Shown one piece after another: positions 46,509-57,300 of a stretch of 64,000 bases of DNA. The notes beneath the pieces are model-generated. The model saw only the letters and a list, made by a program, of their open reading frames with translations. It did not search any database and had not been told where the DNA came from. The stretch's first letter is position 1. The number at the start of each line of letters is the position of its first letter. A program made the translations under genes and the position numbers. This stretch comes from Turritopsis dohrnii (taxonomy: Eukaryota > Cnidaria > Hydrozoa > Anthoathecata > Oceaniidae): positions 1 to 64,000 of the forward strand of contig BQMF02000469.1 of the NCBI GenBank assembly GCA_027922465.2, given 5' to 3'.

Positions 46509-46559
46509 TTAGTTTGGGGAAATTTTTTTTTTGGGGGGGGGGATGCATCCGCAAAGGTT

Positions 46560-46790
46560 TGTAGCAGGTTTGAGTCAAGCGTGGTTGTTGTTAACCACGC
46601 TTGTTCGGTCGTTGTTGACCATAATTAAGTTCAGGCCAGATTTGAGTCCAGTGGTGGTCGTTGTTGACTACCCTTGTTCGGTCGTCGTTGACCATCATAA
46701 GTAGATCAGGACAGGTTTGAGTCAAGCCCAGTTGTCGTTGATTGGGCTTGTTCGGTGATTGTAGACCATCAGCTAAGTTTAGGGTGCATC
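46560..46790 (+). repeat. Three ~85-bp tandem repeats after the DIRS recombinase
   Basis: Three imperfect units, each containing GGT(T)TGAGTC, a short palindromic segment (GTGGTTGTTGTTAACCAC in the first), CTTGTTCGGTCGT and TTGACCAT. They lie directly downstream of the tyrosine recombinase ORF and a G10 run. Likely part of the 3' noncoding region of the element. Confidence 0.6.
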
Positions 46791-47231
46791 CCCTCTTTCC
46801 CTTTATTTGGCCAACTCTTGACTTTTTATTGTGTCTTACCCGTTTGTATCCCGAACGCATACAGTTAATCTCAATGCGAGGCATCAGAAAAGTTTTGTAA
46901 TTTTAAGGTCCTAGAAAGGCTAAAAACAATTTTTTTCAAATAAATTCATGGCTACAGAAGTTTTTGATAGCAAAAATCATTTAGATATAAAAATCTATTT
47001 TCTTCAGTTTTTAAGGTGGTAGAAGGCTGTCTGAAAGTTCTGATAATCATTAATTGGAATAATTACTTTCATTACGGATTTCTTAACCAAGCATTATACT
47101 TACTCTTTATTACAGCAGCAAACGCCACAAATGATAACTGATAACTGATTTAAAATAGATTAAAAGAAATTGATTAAAAGAAATTAAGACAACTATTAAG
47201 ACAAAAGCAAAAAAAAATATTTTGTATCATG

Positions 47232-47395
47232 ACACTCTTTTTTTACCTATCGGTTTTTAAACATTTTGATTGCTCGAAAAAAAGTTCACCCGTCTCAGAC
47301 AGTCAGGCAAGGATACGTTAGGATACACTGGTAAACCGCATATGCTGCCACGTTCTGCCACTGCTGCTTTTTGTCCAAAATGTTTAATCAGTTAG
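47232..47395. repeat. ~150-bp short interspersed/MITE repeat, copy 2
   Basis: Reverse-complement relative of 15186-15335, with the shared inverted ends and the internal GACTGTCTGAGA segment. Confidence 0.6.
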
Positions 47396-47454
47396 TTTCT
47401 TTGTATTTAGTTGATGTACTGTTTTGAAAGCCAAGTCAACGTGGAATATAAAAC

Positions 47455-47640
47455 TAACAATAATAATAAAAACAAACCGTTATTCCTATTAGATCATCAG
47501 CCAAAAACAGTCACGTTCGATTGGAGGTTGCAATGTATTTGCTTCGAACTCACGTCGCACACACAAAAAAATAATTTCGCTCACAACTCAATCTACCATT
47601 TTGCGTGACTTACAGACAAACAGACAGACGGCGAATCGGC
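47455..47640. repeat. Dispersed repeat, copy 2
   Basis: Inverted relative of 13795-13985; adjacent to the 47232-47395 repeat, as 13795-13985 is to a LINE copy. Confidence 0.55.
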
Positions 47641-47668
47641 TATTAATATATAGACTATGAAATAATAC

Positions 47669-47835
47669 AGAAGTAAAGTAAAGGCATCGTGAATTCTCTA
47701 CAGGAATCAATGATCATTATTCAGATGACAAACTGTTTGAAGTCAAATATGATAAAACCTCTTGTCAGAACACATGAGAAGTCTAATATATTACCCCTTG
47801 TACTGGAATGGAATGTACATGTGGCATGTCGCATG
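47669..47835 (+). repeat. Duplicated ~160-bp segment, copy 1
   Basis: Same-strand near-identical to 50178-50330 (AGTAAAGGCATC, TCAATGATCATTATTCAGAT, CACATGAGAAGTCTAATATA). Origin unknown. Confidence 0.75.
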
Positions 47836-48357
47836 TTTTCCGTATATAATTAGTCATGACACATTTTACTCTTTAGTGGCTCATTTGTATTATTTTCATG
47901 TTTTATTTCTTTTAATTGTTGTTTTGTTTCAAAAATCTTATAATATCTATAAGTAAATTTCAGTTTGTTGTATAAATATTGGGCTGATGGTGCTCAGCAG
48001 TGACTGAGCGAAATATTACTAATAAAAATGTTGTCTCTTCTCGTCATTCTTTTTTGCATAAAACAAATTTCTTTTTCAAGTTTTTATAAAAAATGATTTT
48101 TTTTTCTATTGATTTTTCATCGTTGATAGCATTTTTTGAAAAATGTTTTATCATTTATTATCAAAATCCCCTGGACAGTCACAAATGGATGAAAAATAAG
48201 GTGATGCAAAATTTGGGCACATCTCAATATCAACATTCTGGTACCGAATGACTCCTTTGAGCTTGAACTACTTTGAGGGATCCTTGGATGTTTTTATGAT
48301 CATTTAAGTAATAGAAAAATTAATATGAAATAAATTATTTATCTATAGTGATGTATA

Positions 48358-51300
48358 ATGAAAAATCTGCTACTGGGTTGCCTACTTTTACTTGGTATTT
48401 TAAAGATTTCTTTGAGTCAAACTCAAAGTTGTCCACCAGGAACAGATAAAATTGATGTTATATCATTGCATTATAGAAATGTTTCAAAGAGGTGAGTATG
48501 TAATTTTGTTGTATAATTTTCGGCATAAATCCATTGAAATTGCCTTGGACCACATTATTCTCTTTTACAACTTCCTTTATTATTCATTTCAGGTGTAATA
48601 AAATAGAAAAGAAAGAAGTGACAGTTTCAGTAAGAATCTCTAAGAGAACTTGCTGGGGAAATAATTGGGGAAACTTGAGCATTGGTTGCAAAACCAAGTA
48701 TTTGTAAGTAAAAAATTTGAATAACTATTAATAAACCTGCATATAAAACTACTAATTAGCTTATTTTTATTATTCTATTTATGTATCATTTATATATTAC
48801 TCTTAATTTTATTTGAATTTTAATATGGATACTACCTTAAGGAGATTTTTTTTGCGTGGACTAATTTTTGCGAGCCACAGTTTGAGAGCGTTTTGTGTAA
48901 ATTAATTTTTCCTAGTCAGAGCTTCTCAAGGAAAAGGGTTTGGATTTATTTTAGCGAATGCGCATATGCGTGTATTTTATAGTATTGCTTAGAAGTAGCA
49001 GCGAAAATCACCATTTCCATGCCTGCCACGTTGCAAAGCAATGGGTGCTTGATAAGTACAAGGAAATAGTTAATACGAAAGGTACACAGAGCCAAAAAAA
49101 TGAGGAAATAAAATTATAAAATTTTGCGTGGGTTTTTTTTTGCGAATTGTTCATGTCTTGACATTTTGCGAAAGTTGCAAAAATTAATCCAAGCAAAAAA
49201 AAATCCCCTTAAGGTAGTATCCTGGGTAATACATTTTCACAATGTTTAATTTCCACTTCCCTCATGAAATCATTAAATGCTAACAACACATGGTCAAATA
49301 CAATTTAAATGAAACCATTCACTATTTGCCGAAATTTCATGCTGATTTTAATTGTTTATTGGAGTTATGGCTTTGGTTTAAGTAATACTATTACTCTCTT
49401 CATGTTCTGTTAAAGATATCACTATTAAAGCCTTTCATGCCCCAAGACAGTCAAAACAGTCAGTGTACTTTTATAGTGATAAGTATTAAGAGCCATGTTC
49501 AAAATAACATATTATTTGTATATAAATATTATAGCCAGGTAAAACTGGAGTGATGTTTTAAATGTTGATTTCCTTGAGTTGCTCTCACATGCTATGAAAA
49601 ACAAACACTTAACCAATTGTACAAGTGAATCATTGTATGCATTCAAAGAAGTTATCATGAACCTAATGAGGGCTTTGACAATCGAGCAACCTTGCAGAAT
49701 AAAGAAAGCATTCTAAAAACACTTATCTTGTGAAGATCCCACATGTAGTCTCATGGATTAAGCGATAATTCCTCTGTGAAAACAGTTTTTGATGGCAGTT
49801 GCACAGCATGGTATTCACAATTGATTTGCAGGTAGCTCAATATGCAGTTCAAAAAGCTATAACATAGAAGAATTGCTGCATTTATCTATACCTTAACCGA
49901 AACTTTGTCATAACCATAAACTTAATCATTAATCACAAGGTATAGAAGATTTGCAAATCTTTGTAGAACTAACTATGTTCAATGATGCCTTTTCTTGAAA
50001 TTGTCCATCATTGGCTTCTCATTGAAATGTTAATAGTGCGATTTGAATGATGTTGATGTTGAGTAGGTCAGTATATGTATGTATCCAGAATATATTTCTG
50101 TTCAGACAACTGCTGTGATGACTATAATGTGAAGCAAATAACCTTCATTATAAAGAACAACAACTCAGAGCAGCAGACACCCCAAAGTAAAGGCATCATG
50201 GATTTTCTACAGTTATCAATGATCATTATTCAGATGACAAACTGTTTGCAGTCAAATATGATAAAGCCTCTGTCAGAACACATGAGAAGTCTAATATATT
50301 CCCCTTTGTACTGGAATGGAATGTGGCATTTTGATGGGAATCAATTTGATCACATTAATACTTACAACTGAGGCTGGTTTGTTTGGACCAAAGGCTATTT
50401 GCCCAAAAATTAAGAGCAACATTGAAATTAAGATGTGCAAAACATTTGGGATGAGTAAGATGGACAATGTTGTGCAAGATATCTGGCAATACATAATTTA
50501 ATGGGGACAGTAGCTGACTAGAGCCCATATGTGGGATCCTCAATGTTGAAGAAAATGAGAAGTTGAAAGTTAAAAGAAGCACCATTAAAAATTGCATTCC
50601 AACTACCTTTTTATTCCTTTGGTATCATTGTGTTACAGTCCTAACTTAACAAACACATAAACGAATATGTGACCGTCCAGGGGATTTTGATAACAAATGA
50701 TAAAACGTTATATATTCATATAAGGATATTCTTTTTTGTAATAACATTACTTTATGAATGATAAAATGTTATGTATGAATTTGTACTCCCATCAATTTAA
50801 CATGCAATGGGTTGTTTTTCAGGAAACTATGTCTTTCTGGTAGCTGTGGTGGTGTTGTGAATGAATTTCAGGGAACCATGTATTACCTTAAGGGAACTAA
50901 TTTTTCGTGGGTATAAATTTTCGCGAAACAAATTTTCGCGGTTGGATGGGTCAAATTGGGCAAGTTTCGCGAAACTTATTTTCGCGGTTAAAAGATTTTT
51001 ACGAAATACGTCGAACTTATTTTCGCGGTAAGCATGTCATGCGGAGGAGGGAGATCAAGAGAAAGAAGAACATACAGTCTACTTTAAAGCTTAAAGTAAC
51101 AACTAGCTTTATGCAAACAAAATAACATAAAAAAACTACAAAATTACTATTCCTCCTCAAAAATGTCAAAGACATTTCTCATTTCTTCACCTGTTTCTTT
51201 TTCAACTCATTCTTCACCTGACTCATCATCTTCATCATTCTCCTGCCTGGCGTTGACAAAATAGCTTTACTCCTAAGGATCAATCAGCCGATCTGATTGA

Positions 51301-54300
51301 TCGACAAATTCCTGGAGATCAGCTAGGGGATAAATCGATTCAAAAGGATCAAGACTTTCTAAGCCATTTAAACCTTTAGATACAGCACTCGTAATCCCAG
51401 CCTGTTTCCAACCATTTGCTATAATTTTTCCTACTTCTGGCGATGTGAAGAAGTTGAAGGTTTCTACAAGCCATTTTGCATGCAGAGGCTTCAGCACGGA
51501 TAACTGTAATTTAATATCGATATCCTCTATCGGTATTCCTTTCTCAACCTCTTCTGAGATTCGTTTACTGAACCATTCTGTAAATTTTCTTTTCATCATT
51601 GCTTTAAAAGAACGATTGACAGTAAGATCCAATGGTTGCAATAAGTTAGTCATATTAGCCAGGACACGTACGAAATGAATACGGTTTTCTTTCAATTTCT
51701 CTTTTACCGGTTCAGTCATCTGTCCACTGAAGACATCTAATATCAATAAGGCATATTGATCTTCGCCAACACCAAGTGATTTGCGTTGTGAGACAACATA
51801 CGGAATAATGACATCTTCAATTAGACTAATTGATTCTTTAGTGTTGCTAAAATGTGTCAGCTGAATGAACTTGGGAATTCAAACTTAGGTAAACTTAGCG
51901 CTGTTTTTCCTCCGTATATCAATTGCATTGGTAGGAATGAGTTGTTGAGTGTTATTCCAAACGTGGCTGTGATTGCTCTCTTATCAGATGATCCAGAAAT
52001 ACTGACATGCTTTGAATTCCGTGCGGCCAATGTGGAAGATCAACTCTGCCTCTTTTCGTGCTCCCTCTGTTATTTCTGGTCTAGCGGTTGTCGTGGCATG
52101 TTTTACAAACCCCATACGACGAAATACGCTTTTTGCCCAAGAAGATTTCGCAAAGTCGATGTTTGAAAGATGTTCCTCGCTGCTCTCCTTGATTAAGGCT
52201 TTTGCGGCAGCAACAGCGACAACAGTATTGACGACTCCTCCTTTTTTTCTTACAGCAAATAAAAAATGTTTGATTTTTTCGTCTAAGGCATAAGTGGTCG
52301 TCCACGCTTTTTTGATACAATCTTCTTAGCAGGTGATCGAGACTTTCCGGTTGCTTTCAGCTTCTTCTTGTACCTATCACGAAAAGTTCTCACCAAGCTG
52401 TTGTTTAGATTAGGATATTGGTTTTTAAATTTTCTCACTGCCGCCAATGGTCCGTGAACTGCAGCATACCTTCCAATAGTAAAACGATCGTTGAATTTGA
52501 TATATTTTCCTCTACTATGTTTTGTCTTTGATAATGATTTCTTCACATGTTCATAATCTATGCTACCAAGTGTACTTTCAGATTGTGACGGAAAATTTGA
52601 AACTGAAGGGGCTGAAAAAAAGAATATGTAGTTATTTGCATTATTTCGAACTAAAATAGTTTTTTTAATCTGCCGAAATAGTGAAATAGATAGGTTAATC
52701 TCTTAATCTTTTCGAATCAAATGCAAACTATTTTAAAGTTAGACAATTTTCCCGAAATCCATTTCCTATAGAAACACCACGATCCTGTAAAAATATCCAG
52801 GCCTTTAATGTTATTTTATGATAAGTAGCAATTGACTTACCTGAATTACTCATCGACATCTTGATCACGTTGACAGAAGAAGAGAAAAAATTGTAAATGT
52901 TTTTTTTCTTTTTCATTGATCTCTCTCCGTCGCAATGAATGGAATTTTATTTTCGAAGAAAAAATGTTCGAATTGGCAGACAAAGAACAAAATTGTTCAA
53001 ATGGCCAGACAAAGAAAAAATTTTCGAATCCCCAGTATGTCTACATGTCTACAAAATAATAGCAAAAGGTTGAGTGTTGTACCCATAAGCTGATAAACAT
53101 GGCTGTTAAATTACTTGAATTCCAAGCAGCTGTTAGAGGATACCACTATTACATGAAATATTGGTCACCTAGTCAGGCTGTCAAGTGCGTCATTTTTTTC
53201 ATTTTTTTCATTTTTTTTGAAGAGCTTTCATTTTTTTTCATTTTTTCTATGGTTTTGTCATTTTATTCATTTTTTTCACCCAAACTGTCAGTTATGTTCA
53301 GTTTTTATCAGAAAGCTTGTATCAGTTTACCTTTTATATAGTTTAAAGTAAGAGGTAAGAAAGTGTTCCTTCCTCTGTGTAGAGCTAAACTTGTTAAATC
53401 TAGTTGTTTATCTAGTTAAAACTAAAAAGTAATTCTTTTTTGTAGTTAGTAAGGTTAAGATTGAAATAGTTAGATTAAGGTGGTGAAGTGGTGTGATAGC
53501 TGGCTTGAAAGAGAAGATGAGAATGGAGTTAAGCTGAAGTTTTGGTGCAAAAGAAAGAATGATCAGTATGCACAGTGTTTATGTTATACTTAGTTAAAAT
53601 TTTCAAGTCAAGGCTTAGGCATTTAAGCAGTACTCAGAGAAGCCCAAGCATAAATCAATATCTGATATTTGATTTGGTAATAATGTTAGGCGATTTTCTC
53701 TGGCATATCTACTACTCCTGGAAGCTCATCCTCCGAAAAGGATTGCTTTAGGCAGAATCAATGTGGCTACTGTGGGTTGCTGAACAAAATGCAACATACG
53801 AGACTGTGACAATTGTGACAGAGCTTCTCTGTAAGATCTTTCCCGATAATGACGTTGCCAAACATCTTACTGTGAGTCGTCAAAAGGCATCCTGTGTTAT
53901 GCAGATGGTATAGGTCCTTAAGTTTGTAAGTGGTTTTGTAAAAAGGTCACATCACTAATGGTAGGCAAATCTCCTTTACTGTTGATCAGTGGAAGATCTA
54001 TCAAATGAAGGACATTCCTGTTGAGTGACAGGCTCAAATATTCAACTGGAGGCCTACTGGTCACAAGTTCTCAGTACCGAAGTAGAGTCAGGGGTACCCA
54101 AATTCAACTTGCTTAGTAAATTAACCTGCCTACATAATGGTAATGCAGCAGTAGGACTGTAGTAGAAAATAATGACCCCTTAGATTATTTTATACTTTAT
54201 AAAGATTTAGGGAAAGAGTAAAATTGTTGAGAAAGAGTTCAGTTGCTAGAATAGTTCTTTCCTTACTACGTGAATAACAATTACTTTATCAAGGATTTTT

Positions 54301-57300
54301 CAGATTTACCATGTTTCATTGTGTTTTCATCAATTTCATCTTCATGCTATCATTAATATTTTTTATTTTTCCGCGTAGAACTGTACTAATATGTTAAGTT
54401 GTGAAGATAAATTATTGAAACAAGCTAAAAAAGTGTCATTTTTTGCCATTTAATTCTTTAAAATTTTCTTTTTTTGTCATTTTTTTTCAAATTTTTTGTC
54501 ATTTTTTTGTCATTTTTTACAATATACAAGACTTGACAGCCTGCCTAGTGAAAGCCAAGTTTTGGATTGCATGCACGAGGCGGATAATCCCTACGATTTT
54601 TTTGCTATCAAAACTTGTGAAAAGCCCACAGGACGGACTGTTGGTCATCTCCTAATGGAAATTTTACGATCCATGGAACGTGGAGCTATTGTGGAGGCCA
54701 AGCTATCATCCACCGATTACAGACGGTTTCCTCTAGTGCAAGGGGGATTAGAGATACCGTGAAATGTAACCATAAAAATGCCATCAACCTTGATAAATAA
54801 GAAGGTTATTGAGAAATTTAAAGTCATGTTGGATGTTCTATATGTGGAACCAGATGGTAACGCAGTTGTTGGGTCATTTCTTCACCATACTGTGGATCCT
54901 CCACCTGCCCCTACCCCCAAAAGTTCGAAAACTGGAAAAGCAAGAAAAAGAGACAATGATGAACCAATTGGCCAATCTTCACAACAGTGACCAAAAATCA
55001 TCAAAGACATAAGGACATTTTTTGGGAAAAAAGGTTCATCAGTAACATTGAAATCACCAAAAAGATCAAAATGTGTCATAGAAATTGACTAGAAATTTTG
55101 CTTATTTCTCTTGTATTTTGTAGTTTTCTTCTCTCAGTTTTATACCTTCAACGAGGTATATGCATTGATGCTTATCCCGATTACAAGATGTTTATGATTT
55201 CAGAAACAGTTTGAATCTCAACTTAATTTCGATTTACTCAGTTATGAAGCTGTTTCCTCAGATCAGAGTGTCACGTGGTGCTAAAAATCGAAGCAGTGAC
55301 TTAGCGGTTTAAAAGTCTTAAATTTCGTGGAGCTAATTTTTGCTGTCAAGCCATTATTTTGTATTTCGCGGAACTTAATTTCACGGAAAGGGCCATAAAA
55401 CGCGAAAATAAGTTCTGCAAAAATATGTTCCGCGAAAATTAGTACCCACGAAAATTAGTTCTCTTAAGGTATCTTAGAAAATCTTTTATATACGATGCTA
55501 TCAAACAAAAACACGATAGTCCAAGCTAAAATATCAAAACTCGATTTATTGTTAGTTCTTTTGAAAAAAAAATCACCAGGGAGTTCATGTCGAATGTTAA
55601 CATACATGAATAGTCAGAATGTGTTCGAAAGTCTTTGAAATGAAGATGCAATGCAATGCAAATAACAGATAACAAATAACAATACGGCTTTCGCTCCCAA
55701 CGTTCAACTGCTGACCTCCTTACAGTGATAACTAATAGAATCTACACTGCATTAGATAAATCAGTGGTTTTTCCAAGCACTTTTTGCCCCCGTTAGACGG
55801 TGGCATTAAACTTAATTCAAATTGAGTTTTGAAAATTCAATTTGAAGGAAAATTCTAAGTTTATTGTTTCTTTTACACCACAAAAAAGAAAAGATCAAAT
55901 TTAGCCTAACAAAACTATTATAAGCCCATTTAAGCTCGGTTCCCACTGCGCGATAACTTACTATCGCGCTTGTGAGGTTACGATACTTTTTTAACGGAAA
56001 CAGATGTGCCGAAAGAGAGTTGGTTCACACCGCGCGGTAACAAATTAAAGAGTTTTTTTAAAACGACGTGCATAGAAAAAAAAACAACATGGATAACGAA
56101 GACAGTGAAATCAAGGAGCTGTTATGTGCTTAAACGATGAAGAAAAACCTCAGAAAAAGAAAAAAAAACTTTTTGATATTGTCGCGCTGGCGATAACTAG
56201 AAAAGATGCATCAAATATGTTATCGAGGTTCGTTCACATTGCGCGATAGTGACTATCGCGATCGCGTGACATCAGTTATCGAGGTTGTGATGTTATCGCG
56301 CAGTGGGAGCCGAGATTTATAGGTCTTTTAATAGACCCATGAATGAATAAAATGAATGAAACTCAGAATAAGGAGATTACTACAGCTGCTGTTTGTGTTG
56401 ATTATAGGATTTTTTTAAATTGACTTTTTTGTACTAGAAATCTTTACTTTTTTCTTCCTTCTTTGTTTATTGTTAAGGAGATTTTTAATTGAGTTAATAG
56501 AGATTATATTATTATTTAGTTTTACAGTACAAGTTCTATTATTATAAAACAGCTGCTTATTTCAATAAACGGTAAAAACAGACATTGTAAACAAAGCAAT
56601 AAAACAGTCTTTAGATTTGTAAATCAATCATGCACAATAAGATTCATTTTTCTTTGAGAACACACTCACACTTAGATGCCACTTACATGAGTATGACTTC
56701 TCAAATAATAATCAAAAGCACCTACGGAAAAGTGTCTTAACTTAAAGAATTGGCAATTAAAATGTTCTTCTAATAAAAGAAAACTTTGTTGTAGTTTATG
56801 TACTTTTTCATTTCGAGTCTCCTGTAAACAAGTTAACTGTTAACAAACATTGCTAACAAACAAGCAGATGATACAAAAAGTAAGCAGCGTAAAGTTGCTG
56901 CCAAACTCTAAAAACTTGTTTTTAAATCAGTGTATCAATAACATTTTACATTCAAAACATTTTTAAAACATTTCATTCTTTTGTTTATTTATTGACAACT
57001 TTATTTAGGACTTTTTTCCAATCTGGTGCTTTTTATCGTTATTTTGTACATACTTTATTTTTCAACTTCTTTCATCAGTTCAGAAAATAAAAATTCTCCT
57101 AGAAATTCGTTCAATTTTAGTCGTTTCAAAGTGATAGTAAAGCAAAAGTATGCTCAGCTTTCGGGGGTTTCGCCCCCTGAACCCCACCAGGGCTAGCCAT
57201 GGACCCAATGGGGGGCTTATGGCGCCCCCCATACCACCAGCCTCATTAATCCACCCTTCGGCTGGACGCCGACGCCGCGTTGCTTAAACTCAATTTAAAA

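Larger units (their letters stand above)
50886..55469. mobile_element. pogo-like DNA transposon carrying a transposase and a HIRAN-like gene
   Basis: Inverted termini CCTTAAG(G/A)GAACTAATTTT at 50886 and (reverse) 55469, flanked by TA on both sides (50884-50885, 55470-55471), matching the TA target duplication of the Tc1/mariner-pogo group. The TIRs extend over 100 bp as repeated TTCGCG(G/A)AACTTATTTTCGCG modules. Inside are a minus-strand DDE transposase gene and a plus-strand HIRAN-like gene, in divergent orientation. The element is inserted in the EMI-gene intron. Confidence 0.75.
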
